Below, one piece after another: positions 48,403 through 61,200 of a DNA stretch of 64,000 nucleotides. This DNA comes from Acorus gramineus (Eukaryota > Streptophyta > Magnoliopsida > Acorales > Acoraceae). The first letter of the stretch is position 1; each line of letters begins with the position of its first letter. Where the stretch lies: the NCBI GenBank assembly GCA_030737835.1, contig JAUJYN010000015.1:3878171-3942170 (forward strand), in the 5' to 3' direction. The position numbers and the translations under genes are program-made. The notes beneath the pieces are model-generated. The model ran no database searches. It was given only the letters and a program-made list of their open reading frames with translations, and was not told where the DNA came from.

Positions 48403-50876
48403 TGTTATATATGTGTCACTTTTAGCCTTCTGGTCACCTTTGGAACATTTCTGGCAGTTTTTCAACTTTTCCTTTTTTCGATCGGAACCGCTAAAATTTT
48501 GGACTTTTAGCTATCATCATGAGCTTGAGAACTCCGATTGAAAATCTAACTGCACATTATGTGTCCTGGTGCCATTTCAAACCACTCACAAAAATTTCAT
48601 CGAATTCCGGTAACGTTTCAGAATTTGGCAGTTCCGAATCGTATCCGGGTTTTGACCGAGTGGGAATGTCAAAGGGGGACTTGACCAAGTCAAAGAAGAC
48701 TTTGACCAAGTCAAGTTTGACCATTGACTTGGTCAAATTCTTTTGTTTTTTTGTGTGGTTAGGTTGACTCAAGTCAAACACCAAAAACCCTAAGTGTGTG
48801 AGTGTGTGTGTGTGTGTGTGTACCCAAGTGGGCGTCCCCCTTCTTTCCTCTTCTCTTCATCTCTCTCTCACACACACAATCCATCTTTCCCTTCTCTTTG
48901 TTTGCTCCATTAGAGGTAGTAGGAGGAGAAGAAATAGAAAGCCATTGAAGGGAAAAAGAAAGGTGAGGTTGTGATCTATCTTTCTATGGTCTTGGTTTTG
49001 TTTTCCCCTTTCTTTGCCTCCCTCTCATGGCTTCCCCCACCCCTGTTTTCAGCCATTTTTAGGGCTGAGAGTGGCTGAGGAGGTGGTGGTCTTGGTGGTG
49101 GCGATTTGGTGCGCGAAGGGCACCCGAGCTTCCTCCCTTGTTCTTCCTCTCTTTGGGTAAGTCTTCCTCCTCCCTTAGCTTGCTTAGATGTTTGTTTAGG
49201 GTGTGTAAATGGTTAAGCATGTTATGCATGGGTGTTAGGGGGTGTGGGAGGGCTGAGGAGGGGGTGGAAAGGGCTCGGGCGCGCTGGCGGGCGCGCGCGC
49301 GTACGCGCAGACGCGCTGGCATGCGCGCGGGGTGCTGCGCGGGCGCGCGGGCAGGGGCGCGGCTGTGCGCCAGGGGCGCAGGGGCGCGTGCGGGCGTGCG
49401 CATTCGTGCGTGCGCGTGCGGGGGGCCATGCGTATGGCTGCCCGAGGGTTCGGGAGGGTGTCGGGGCACTCGGACTCGCGTGCGTACGCGCGTGCTCGCA
49501 TGCGTGCGGGTCCGTATGCATGCTTGTCCGAGTATTGGGTATTTCTAGTAAATTTCTTATGTATTTGTGTAGTTTACTCACCATATTGAATGCCCATGTC
49601 TTGCAGATCTTGACGGACGGTCACGCAACGACCCGGGTTTTGGTGAGTGGGACAATCCAACCCAGTAGGGAGGCGTTCGATGCACGTAGGCGTGCATTGC
49701 CCTCCCCTGGGGCACCATAATTGTGTATTAACTTGTAATAAATGTAAACTATGCTATGCATGATTAATATGTTGTATCCATGCCACATTAGACTTTGCAT
49801 GCTAGGGATATGCACCCTTATATCATATATAGAGGCCTATGCATGCCTAGATACCATGTCCCTTAATTGGAAAGCCCCGAACTATGTATGTTCCCATCTA
49901 GTTTAATCTAATTAAATCAAAATGAGAGCATATAGTTATAAGCATGCCTTAGAGAATATTATAACCTTGTTGTTATAATATATGTCTCCCCGCATCTTAG
50001 TTATGCGCCCTGGAGGAATTCTTGAGAATTCATGACATTAGTAGAGTTGCAATCGGTGTCGACGGATCCAAGAGGATCGTATCCGTGTGAGTAGGCTGTC
50101 TTCTCCTTTTGGTTGGATCCGATGTAGGGACTCCCCGGCGTTGGAAAGCTGACCTGACAGAGGGCTCCCGTCCGTAGGTACCTCCGATGCGTCGGACAGT
50201 ACTGATAGTGGGAGTATACCAGGTGGAGGCTACGGAGTGTGGGAGAGGCTACCGGGTGGACCAGGGGTGGAGAGCGGTCTAGTATGCCCCAAGAGGCCCA
50301 TGTCACCCCCGGAAAGGGTGAGGGTGAGGGGGGGAGGTGGGTTGGCGATGAAACGACCCACTAGAATGTGTAGTTGCTCCCGTTTTAGGGACTATAAATT
50401 ATTTAAGGTTAATATGAGTTGTGATGCATAGCTTGTGCCATTCACTGAGCGTGTGACTCACCCCTCGCATATTTTTCCTCCAGTTATATCTGAGTCGGAT
50501 CTGAAGGAGGAGCTCCCCGAGGTACCACAGCAGTAGCGGAGCAGCGTCACGTTCTGCGAGTGAGAGGCCATCAGCACCCCCTTCTTGATTGTATGTATTG
50601 TTATCCGTGCTTGGGCACACGTTTGTATTTTTTTTTATGTCGTTGTGTATATTGGCTCTCACAGGACAGTTGATTATGTATCGGGTCTGTAATATGTCTT
50701 TGAATTACAGACTCAGTCGTTTAAGCTTCCGCTATTTGTATATATTATGTCAGCTACCTTATTGTCTGTGTTGTCATTTTCGATGTTGTTTAGAGTATTT
50801 TATTGATCTCTTGTATAGACTGCTGATATTATATATATTTGCCACGTATCGGGGACGGCCGCCCTGGGGCGTGACA
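48403..50876 (+). repeat. LTR 1 of the array (2,474 bp)
   Basis: TGTTATATATGTGTCAC to GGGGCGTGACA. The intron-like segment is 49157 (TTTGG|GTAAGT) to 49606 (CTTGCAG), 450 bp. It carries a 21-bp AAGTC duplication near 48690 that is absent from LTRs 2 and 3. It ends like family A, but its middle (49840-50031) reads closer to family B. Confidence 0.92.
49956..49981. repeat. Perfect 10-bp inverted repeat
   Basis: ATATTATAAC, loop CTTGTT, GTTATAATAT. It is conserved in LTR 2 near 57225-57252 and recognisable in the B LTRs. A second hairpin-like pair, GAATTC-TTGA-GAATTC (50016-50031), follows. Confidence 0.85.
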
Positions 50877-50881
50877 AAAGT

Positions 50882-50894
50882 TGGTATCAGAGCC
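50882..50894 (+). promoter_or_regulatory. Primer binding site of array element 1
   Basis: TGGTATCAGAGCC, five bases past the LTR end, complementary to initiator tRNA-Met. Confidence 0.93.
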
Positions 50895-50989
50895 TGGTCC
50901 TATCAGAGCCAATTGTTTTCTTAGAGATGAGTCCTAGGATTTCTATATGAGTATTCTGATCCTAGTGTCTATTTTCTTAGGTTGCTGAT

Positions 50990-53900
50990 ATGCCTCCTCG
51001 CAGAGGAATGCGTGGACGTGGTCCCTCTCGGCCTTTGGAGGTTCCCGGACCTACCAGAGGCGAGGAGTCTACTGGAGAGTCCTCGGCTATGAGGCCAGGA
51101 CCGGCGCAGGAGCCTCCTGCATGGGAGCGTGCTTACGCTCGTATCACAGATCTGGTGGAGACTCAGACTAGGGCACTGGAGGCCCAGACTAGGGCGTTAG
51201 CTGAGCAGGCACGAGAGATCCAGGAGCTGCGGACGGCCCGCGAGGCAGTTCCACAGGTCCCCTTGGTGGCAGATCCACCGGTGGTGCCCGACGTACCCCC
51301 GGTCCCCGTGGTGATTCCGGTGGTGGGAGTTCAGGATCCCCTGGAGAGGGAGGTGGAGCTAGAGGCTGCAGCACGAGTGCATCAGAGCGGCCTCACTGCC
51401 TTTCTGAAGCTCCACCCTCCCGAGTTCCATGGCCAGACGGCGGACCCCCTTGCCCCTGAGCGTTGGTTGATGGAGGTAGACAAGATCTTCTCGACCATGC
51501 ACTGCACCGACCGCCAGCGTGTCTCCCTGGCCACCTTCATGTTGAAGGGTAGCACCGCCGACTGGTGGGCTACCCGATCGGTGGACATCCCCGAGGGAGT
51601 GGAGCGACTACTATGGGCTGGGTTCCGGAGGTACTTTCTGGAGGAGTACTTCCCGTTTTCGACACGCCAGATCGTGATGCGAGAGTTCGAGCAGCTGACG
51701 CAGGGCTCCATGTCAGTCGCTGACTACTCCACACGCTTCACGAGGCTTTCCAGGTTCGCCCCCGCCTTGGTGATGGATGAGGAGACGCGATGCCGTCATT
51801 TCGAGATGGGTCTCATTAGCACCATCCGGGTGCATGTCACTTCTCAGGCGTTCACGAGGTACTCGGACTTGGTGTCTCGGGCGAAGACAGTCGAGTGAGA
51901 CCTTGGGGTCCCTTTGGGGGTTCCAACCCCTTCTGCAGACCAGAGACCCCCCAGGAGCCAGGACCAGGGACATCGCAAGAAGAAGCGGCCCCGCTTTGAT
52001 CAGTCAGCGGCCGCCGCTACTCCAGTCGATGTGGTGCCAGTGCGAGGTCCAGCACCATTGCGGCAGTACCAGTCCAGGCCAGGTAGCCGGAGAGGCGGCG
52101 CTGTTTCCATTGTCAGCGCGTCGGGCATATTTTATATAATTGCCCTGATGCTGGCCGACCCCGTGTGCTGCCCCCGCAGCAGCAGCAGCTACAGCAGCAG
52201 CCACGCCAGCAGCAGCAGCCAGCAGCACCAGCAGCAGCAGCCACAGGGTGGTCGAGTTGACCAGAGGAGGCAGCCAGTGCAGCCTGGGAGGCGTGCCCCT
52301 GCTCCCTAGCCGCAGTTTGTTTAGGGTCGAGTTGCAGCACTTTCAGCCGAGGAGGCGCAGGCTTCGGGTAGCGTGGTCCGAGGTATTGTTTTGATCTCCC
52401 AGCTCCCTCATATGTGTTATTTGATTCCGGAGCCACGCACTCGTTCGTGTCTCCCGTTTTTGCGAGACGGATGGGCGTGGCGTCCGCCCCTCTTGATGTT
52501 ATGCTGGAGATATCATTGCCCGTCGGAGACCGTATTCTCCTCCGTTCTGTTTACCGAGGGTGTACCGTGGTGATTGCGGAGCATGAGTTTCCAGTGGAGT
52601 TGGTAGAGCTCGCCATGACGGACTTCGATGCCATCCTGGGAATGGATTGGCTCTCAGCTAGTCACGCCAGCATCGACTGTTTTGCGAAGTCAGTGTCTTT
52701 CCACCTTCGGGTCAGAGATCTTTCCAGTTTGTGGGCGATCGTGACATAGCCCCTTTGGGGTTCGTGTCATCTATCCAGGCGTGGAGACTCCTTCAGGGAG
52801 GATGTGAGGGCTTTCTGGCGTATATTGCTGAGGAGGACGCACCACTGCGGGCAGATATCAGTCAGACTCCGATCGTGGCGGAATATCCAGAGGTTTTTCC
52901 CGATGATCTTCCAGGATTACCGTCGGATCGTGCGATCGAGTTTGAGATAAATCTAATTCCGGGGACCGAGCCAATTTCGAGATCTCCATCCCGGATGGCC
53001 TTAGTAGAGCTGAAGGTGCTCAAGGAGCAGTTGGAGGAGTTGCTTGAGAAGGGCTTCGCACGTCCGAGTGTTTCTCCGTGGGGAGCCCCTGTTTTGTTCG
53101 TCGGAAGAAGGACGGTTCGCTGCGTCTTTGTATTGACTACAGGCAGCTGAACAAGCGGACCGTGAAGAACAAGTACCCCTTGCCACGGATTGACGATCTG
53201 TTTGACCAGCTCCAGGGAGCGCGTGTCTTTTCTAAGATCGATCTCCGTTCGGGCTACTATCAGCTGAAGATCCGGGAGTCAGATATTCCGAAGACGGCCT
53301 TTCGTACCCGTTATGGGCACTACGAGTTCTGAGTACTGCCGTTTGGGTTGACGAATGCGCCGGCAGCCTTCATGGATCTGATGAACCGGGTGTTTCGGCC
53401 CTTCCTCGACTCCTTCGTAGTAGTCTTCATCGATGATATTCTGGTGTACTCGAGGAGTCTTGAGGAGCACGCTGACCATCTCCGCACTGTCTTGGAGACT
53501 TTGGCCCGACATCAGTTGTTCGCCAAGTTCAGTAAGTGCGAGTTTTGGTTGGAGCGTATGGCCTTTCTAGGCCACGTGATTTCCGGCGAGGGTATAATTG
53601 TGGACCCGGACAAGACGCTCGCCGTGTCGAATTGGCGTCGACCGTCGAACCCCACAGAGATTCGGAGCTTCCTGGGTTTAGCGGGTTATTATCGGAGGTT
53701 TGTCAAGGGTTTCTCGAAGATAGCTGTTCCTCTGACCCGCCTCACTCGGAAGGATGTCCGGTTCGAGTGGTCCCCAGCTTGCGAGGAGAGCTTCCTGGAG
53801 TTGAAGCGAAGGCTCACCTCAGCGCCAGTTCTTACCATTCCGTCTGGGAGTGGTGGATTCGCAGTCTACTCCGATGCATCGCGGTTGGGTGTGGGTTGCG

Positions 53901-55756
53901 TCCTGATGCAGTACGGTAAGGTTGTGGCTTACGTGTCGCGTCAGTTGAAGCCCCATGAGCAGAATTACCCCACCCACGACTTAGAGTTAGCAGCGATCAT
54001 CTTTGCGCTGAAGATGTGGAGGCACTACCTCTATGGCGAGGAGTTCGAGCTCTTCACTGATCACAAGAGCTTGACTTACTTGCAGTCCCAGCCGGAGCTC
54101 AACATGCGTCAGAGACGTTGGGTCGAGTTCCTGAAGGACTATGATTGTGACATCGCTTACCATCCGGGTAAGGCGAATGTCGTGGCCGATGCTCTCAGCA
54201 GGCAGCCCTTGGGCATGGCCGCCCACTTGGCTGTACGTCGTTGGAGGCTTCTGGAGGAGGCCGCTTGCTGGATCAGCGTTCGAGAGACACCTGCGGGTGG
54301 CTTTTTGGCCAGGCTAGTGGTGCAGCCCGTTCTTCTCGACGAGATCCGCACGGCTCAGGGGCAGGATCCTCACTTTCTAGTCGAAGGCGTCGCCCGGGGC
54401 GAGCGTCCGGACTACCAGATTCGCGAGGACGGGATCCTGCGGTTCAGAGGTCGAGTATGCATTCCTGACGACGCAGAGCTGAAGCAGAAGATCTTGGACG
54501 AGGCCCATCGTTCGAGGTACACAGTGCATCCTGGTGGCACGAAGATGTACAGGGGCCTTCGTCGTGGCTACTGGTGGCGCGGGATGAAGGCGGATATTGG
54601 CCGTTTCGTTGCCCGTTGCTTGGTATGCCAGCAGGTGAAGTCGGAGCATCAGCGTTTAGCGGGGAAGCTGCAGTCCATTGAGATTCCTCAGTGGAAGTGG
54701 GAGCAGATCACCATGGACTTCGTTTCGGGCTTGCCGAGGTCACGTTCGGGTTGCGATGCCATCTGGGTAATCGTCGACCGACTGACTAAGTCCGCTCATT
54801 TCCTCCCCATTCGACTCACCGATTCTCTGGACACCCTGGCACAGTTGTTTGTCTCTGAGATTGTTCGTCTCCATGGCACTCCCGTCAGCATCATTTCTGA
54901 TAGAGACGCGAGATTTACTTCGAGGTTCTGGCGTAGCCTCCAGCACGCCCTTGGTACGAACCTCCACTTCAGTACAGCGTTTCATCCGCAGACGGACGGC
55001 CAGTCAGAGAGGACGATTCAGACCCTGGAGGACATGCTGCGAGCTTGCGTTCTCGACTTTGGGGGCAGTTGGGAGAGGCATCTTCCGTTGGTGGAGTTTG
55101 CCTACAACAACAGCTACCACTCGAGTATCCGGATGGCACCATACGAAGCGCTCTATGGCCGCAGCTGCAGGTCCCCCTTGTGTTGGGACGAGGTCGGAGA
55201 GCGCCAGTTGGAGGGACCAGAGATCATCCACCAGACCTCAGAGATGGTCAAGACGATTCGCGAGCGTATCCAAGTCGCTCAGAGTCGTCAGAAGAGCTAC
55301 GCCGATCGTCGTCACCGTGAGCTCGCCTTTGAGGTTGGTGACCATGTCTTCCTGAAGGTGTCCCCGATGAAGGGCATCTTCCGTTTCGGTGTGCGGGGCA
55401 AGCTGAGTCCGCGTTTCATTGGGCCGTTCCTCGTCCTCGAGTGGATTGGAGAGGTGGCCTATCGCATAGCCCTGCCCCCACAGTTGGCTCAGGCCCATGA
55501 CGTCTTCCATGTCTCGCAGCTGAGGCGTTACGTCCACGATCCTGCTCACGTTATTCCGTTCGAGCCGCTCGTCTTCGAGCCGGACTTGTCATTCGTGGAG
55601 CAGCCGATCGAGATCCTGGACCGACGCGAGAAGAGGCTCCGCACCAAGACCGTCCAGCTGGTTAAGGTGCGATGGCAGCACCGTTCTGGTGCCGAGGCCA
55701 CTTGGGAGAGCGAGGACGCCATGCGTGGCGCATATCCGCATCTTTTCCCTTCCTAG
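50990..55756 (+). pseudogene. gag-pol: Gag-pol of array element 1, several stops and frameshifts
   Basis: Gag starts MPPRRGMRGRGPSRPLE at 50990. Its Gag domain is complete up to a TGA at 51896-51898, where the sister copy has CGA. Further breaks are a 1-bp loss near 52055, TAG at 52084 just before the CCHC knuckle, TAGs at 52307 and 52322, 1-bp losses near 52408, 52707 and 53101, and TGA at 53330 (again CGA expected). From 53348 to 55756 one 802-codon frame is open. It holds RT ([13 protein letters not shown]), RNase H, the integrase HHCC finger, all three DDE residues and the chromodomain-like tail ending YPHLFPS. A 6-bp in-frame loss lies near 54382. The 3' half of pol is thus much better preserved than gag and protease. 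Confidence 0.93.
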
Positions 55757-55790
55757 ATGTTTTTGTATTTATTTTGAGGACAAAATTTCC

Positions 55791-55804
55791 TAAGGGGGGA
55801 AGAA
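55791..55804 (+). promoter_or_regulatory. Polypurine tract of array element 1
   Basis: TAAGGGGGGAAGAA directly before LTR 2. Confidence 0.9.
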
Positions 55805-58143
55805 TGTTATATATGTGTCACTTTTAGCCTTCTGGTCACCTTTGGAACATTTCTGGCAGTTTTTCAACTTTTCCTTTTTTCGATCGGAACCGCTAAAATT
55901 TTAGACTTTTAGCTATCATCATGAGCTTGAGAACTCCGATTGAAAATCTAACTGCACATTATGTGTCCTGGTGCCATTTCAAACCACTCACGAAAATTTC
56001 ATCGAATTCCGGTAACGTTTCAGAATTTGGCAGTTCCGAATCGTATCCGGGTTTTGACCGAGTGGGAATGTCAAAGGGGGACTTGACCAAGTCAAGTTTG
56101 ACCATTGACTTGGTCAAATTCTTTTGTTTTTTTGTGTGGTTAGGTTGACTCAAGTCAAACACCAAAAACCCTAAGTGTGTGAGTGTGTGAGTGTGTGTGT
56201 GTGTGTGTGTACCCAAGTGGGCGTCCCCCTTCTTTCCTCTTCTCTTCATCTCTCTCTCACACACACAATCCATCTTTCCCTTCTCTTTGTTTGCTCCATT
56301 AGAGGTAGTAGGAGGAGAAGAAATAGAAAGCCATTGAAGGGAAAAAGAAAGGTGAGGTTGTGATCTATCTTTCTATGGTCTTGGTTTTGTTTTCCCCTTT
56401 CTTTGCCTCCCTCTCATGGCTTCCCCCACCCCTGTTTTCAGCCATTTTTAGGGCTGAGAGTGGCTGAGGAGGTGGTGGTCTTGGTGGTGGCGATTTGGTG
56501 CGCGAAGGGCACCCGAGCTTCCTCCCTTGTTCTTCCTCTCTTTGGGTAAGTCTTCCTCCTCCCTTAGCTTGCTTAGATGTTTGTTTAGGGTGTGTAAATG
56601 GTTAAGCATGTTATGCATGGGTGTTAGGGGGTGTGGGAGGGCTGAGGAGGGGGTGGAAGGGGCGTGCGCATTCGTGCGTGCGCGTGCGGGGGGCCATGCG
56701 TATGGCTGCCCGAGGGTTCGGGAGGGTGTCGGGGCACTCGGACTCGCGTGCGTACGCGCGTGCTCGCATGCGTGCGGGTCCGTATGCATGCTTGTCCGAG
56801 TATTGGGTATTTCTAGTAAATTTCTTATGTATTTGTGTAGTTTACTCACCATATTGAATGCCCATGTCTTGCAGATCTTGACGGACGGTCACGCAACGAC
56901 CCGGGTATCCGTGTGAGTGGGACAATCCAACCTAGTAGGGAGGCGTTCGATGCACGTAGGCGTGCATTGCCCTCCTCTGGGGCACCATAATTGTGTATTA
57001 ACTTGTAATAAATGTAAACTATGCATGCATGATTAATATGTTGTATCCATGCCACATTAGACTTTGCATGCTAGGGATATGCACCCTTATATCATATATA
57101 GAGGCCTATGCATGCCTAGATACCATGTCCCTTAATTGGAAAGCCCCGAACTATGTATGTTCCCATCTAGTTTAATCTAATTAAATCAAAAGGAGAGCAT
57201 ATAGTTATAAGCATGCCTTAGAGAATATTATAACCTTGTTGTTATAATATATGTTTCCCCGCATCTTAGTTATGCGCCCTGGAGGAATTCTTGAGAATTC
57301 ATGACATTAGTAGAGTTACAAATCGGTGTCGACGGATCCAAGAGGATCGTATCCGTGTGAGTAGGCTGTCTTCTCCTTTTGGTTGGATCCGATGTAGGGA
57401 CTCCCCGGCGTTGGAAAGCTGACCTGACAGAGGGCTCCCGTCCGTAGGTACCTCCGATGCGTCGGACAGTACTGATAGTGGGAGTATACCAGGTGGAGGC
57501 TACGGAGTGTGGGAGAGGCTACCGGGTGGACCAGGGGTGGAGAGCGGTCTAGTATGCCCCAAGAGGCCCATATCACCCCTCGTAAAGGGTGAGGGTGAGG
57601 GGGGAGGTGGGTTGGCGATGAAACGACCCACTAGAATGTGTAGTTGCTCCCGTTTTAGGGACTATAAATTATTTAAGGTTAATATGAATTGTGATGCGTA
57701 GATTGTGCCATTCACTGAGCGTGTGGCTCACCCCTCGCATATTTTTTCCTCCAGTTATATCTGAGTCGGATCTGAAGGAGGAGCTCCCCGAGGCACCACA
57801 GCAGTAGCGGAGCAGCGTCACGTTCTGCGAGTGAGAGGCCATCAGCATCCCCTTCTTGATTGTATGTATTGTTATCCGTGCTTGGGCACACGTTTGTATT
57901 TGGATGTCATTGTGTATATTGGCTCTCACAGGACAGTTGATTATGTATCGGGTCTGTAATATGTCTTTGAATTACAGACTCAGTCGTTTAAGCTTCCGCT
58001 ATTTGTATATATTATGTCAGCTACATTATTGTCTGTGTTGTCATTTTCGATGTTGTTTAGAGTATTTTATTGATCTCCTGTATAGACTGCTGATATTATA
58101 TATATTTGCCACGTATCGGGGACGGCCGCCCTGGGGCGTGACA
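55805..58143 (+). repeat. LTR 2 of the array, shared by both elements (2,339 bp)
   Basis: Very close to LTR 1, apart from loss of about 120 bp of GC-rich sequence near 56660. The intron-like segment is 56546 to 56874, only 329 bp. It acts as 3' LTR of the left element and 5' LTR of the right one. Confidence 0.92.
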
Positions 58144-58148
58144 AAAGT

Positions 58149-58161
58149 TGGTATCAGAGCC
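58149..58161 (+). promoter_or_regulatory. Primer binding site of array element 2
   Basis: TGGTATCAGAGCC, as in element 1. It shows that the second internal region starts with a full set of priming signals. Confidence 0.92.
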
Positions 58162-58257
58162 TGGTCCTGTCAGAGCCAATTGTTTTCTTAGAGATGAGTC
58201 CTAGGATTTCTATATGAGTATTCTGATCCTAGTGTCTGTTTTCTTAGGTTGCTGATA

Positions 58258-61200
58258 TGCCTCCTCGCAGAGGAATGCGTGGACGTGGTCCCTCTCGGCC
58301 TTTGGAGGTTCCCGGACCTACCAGAGGCGAGGAGTCTACTGGAGTCCTCGGCTATGGGGCCAGGACCGGCGCAGGAGCCTCCTGCATGGGAGCGTGCTTA
58401 CGCTCGTATCGCAGATCTGGTGGAGACTCAGACTAGGGCACTGGAGGCCCAGACTAGGGCGTTAGCTGAGCAGGCACGAGAGATCCAGGAGCTGCGGATG
58501 GCCCGCGAGGCAGTTCCACAGGTCCCCTTGGTGGCAGATCCACCGGTGGTGCCCGACGTACCCCCTGTCCCCGTGGTGATTCCGGTGGTGGGAGTTCAGG
58601 ATCCCCTGGAGAGGGAGGTGGAGCTAGAGGCTGCAGCACGAGTGCATCAGAGCGGCCTCACTGCCTTTCTGAAGCTCCACCCTCCCGAGTTCCATGGCCA
58701 GACGGCGGACCCCCTTGCCCCTGAGCGTTGGTTGATGGAGGTAGACAAGATCTTCTCGACCATGCACTGCACCGACCGCCAGCGTGTCTCCCTGGCCACC
58801 TTCATGTTGAAGGGTAGCGCCGCCGACTGGTGGGCTACCCGATCGGTGGACATCCCCGAGGGAGTGGAGCGACTTCTATGGGCTGGGTTCCGGAGATACT
58901 TCCTGGAGGAGTACTTCCCGTTTTTGACACGCCAGATCGTGATGCGAGAGTTCGAGCAGCTGACGCAGGGCTCCATGTCAGTCGCTGACTACTCCACACG
59001 CTTCACGAGGCTTTCCAGGTTCGCCCCCGCCTTGGTGATGGATGAGGAGACGCGATGCCGTCGTTTCGAGATGGGTCTCATTAGCACCATCCGGGTGCAT
59101 GTCACCTCAGGCGTTCACGAGGTACTCGGACTTGGTGTCTCGGCGAAGACAGTCGAGCGAGACCTTGGGGTCCCTTTGGGGGTTCCAACCCCTTCTGCAG
59201 ACCAGAGACCCCCCAGGAGCCAGGACCAGGGACATCGCAAGAAGAAGCGGCCCCGCTTTGATCAGTCAGCGGCCGCCGCTACTCCAGTCGATGTGGTGCC
59301 AGTGCGAGGTCCAGCACCCATTGCGGCAGTACCAGTCCAGGCCAGGCAACCGAAGAAGCGGCGCTGTTTCCATTGTCAGCATGTCAGGCATATTTTATAT
59401 AATTGCCCTGATGCTGGCCGACCCCGTGTGCTGCCCCCGCAGCAGCAGCAGCTACAGCAGCCGCACCAGCAGCAGCCACAACGTCAGCAGCAGCAGCCAC
59501 AGGGTGGCCGAGTTGACCAGAGGAGGCAGCCAGTGCAGCCTGCGAGGCGTGCCCCTGCTCCTCAGCCGCAGTTTGTTCAGGGCTGAGTTGCAGCACTTTC
59601 AGCCGAGGAGGCGCAGGCTTCGGGTAGCGTGGTCCGAGGTATTGTTTTGATCTCCCAGCTCCCTGCATATGTGTTATTTGATTCCGGAGCCACGCACTCG
59701 TTCGTGTCTCCCGTTTTTGCGAGACGGATGGGCGTGGCGTCCGCCCCTCTTGATGTTATGCTGGAGATATCATTGCCCGTCGGAGACCGTATTCTCCTCC
59801 GTTCTGTTTACCGAGGGTGTACCGTGGTGATTGCCGAGCATGAGTTTCCAGTTGAGTTGGTAGAGCTCGCCATGACGGACTTCGATGCCATCCTGGGAAT
59901 GGATTGGCTCTCAGCTAGTCACGCCAGCATCGACTGTTTTGCGAAGTCGGTGTCTTTCCACCTTCCGGGTCGGAGATCTTTCCAGTTCGTGGGCGATCGT
60001 GACATAGCCCCTTTGGGGTTCGTGTCATCTATCCAGGCGTGGAGACTCCTTCAGGGAGGATGTGAGGGCTTTCTGGCGTATATTGCTGAGGAGGACGCAC
60101 CACTGCGGGCAGATATCAGTCAGACTCCGATCGTGGCAGAATATCCAGAGGTTTTTCCCGATGATCTTCCGGGATTACCGCCGGATCGCGCGATCGAGTT
60201 TGAGATTAATCTAATTCCGGGGACCGAGCCGATTTCGAGAGCTCCGTACCGGATGGCCCCAGCAGAGCTGAAGGTGCTCAAGGAGCAGTTGGAGGAGTTG
60301 CTTGAGAAGGGCTTCGCACGTCCGAGTGTTTCTCCGTGGGGAGCCCCTGTTTTGTTCGTTCGGAAGAAGGACGGTTCGCTGCGTCTTTGTATTGACTACA
60401 GGCAGCTGAACAAGCGGACCGTGAAGAACAAGTACCCCTTGCCACGGATTGACGATCTGTTTGACCAGCTCCAGGGAGCGTGTCTTTTCTAAGATCGATC
60501 TCCGTTCGGGCTACTATCAGCTGAAGATCCGGGAGTCAGATATTCCGAAGACGGCCTTTCGTACCCGTTATGGGCACTACGAGTTCGAGTACTGCCGTTT
60601 GGGTTGACGAATGCGCCGGCAGCCTTCATGGATCTGATGAACCGGGTGTTTCGGCCCTTCCTCGACTCCTTCGTAGTAGTCTTCATCGATGATATTCTGG
60701 TGTACTCGAGGAGTCTTGAGGAGCACGCTGACCATCTCCGCACTGTCTTGGAGACTTTGGCCCGACATCAGTTGTTCGCCAAGTTCAGTAAGTGCGAGTT
60801 TTGGTTGGAGCGTATGGCCTTTCTAGGCCATGATTTCCGGCGAGGGTATATCTGTGGACCCGGACAAGACGCTCGCCGTGTCGAATTGGCGTCGACCGTC
60901 GAACCCCACAGAGATTCGGAGCTTCCTGGGTTTAGTGGGTTATTATCGGAGGTTTGTCGAGGGTTTCTCGAAGATAGTTGTTCCTCTGACCCGCCTCACT
61001 CGGAAGGATGTCCGGTTCGAGTGGTCCCCAGCTTGCGAGGAGAGCTTCCTGGAGTTGAAGCGAAGGCTCACCTCAGCGCCAGTTCTTACCATCCGTCTGG
61101 GAGTGGTGGATTCGCAGTCTACTCCGATGCATCGCGGTTGGGTGTGGGTTGCGTCCTGATGCAGTACGGTAAGGTTGTGGCTTACGCGTCGCGTCAGTTG

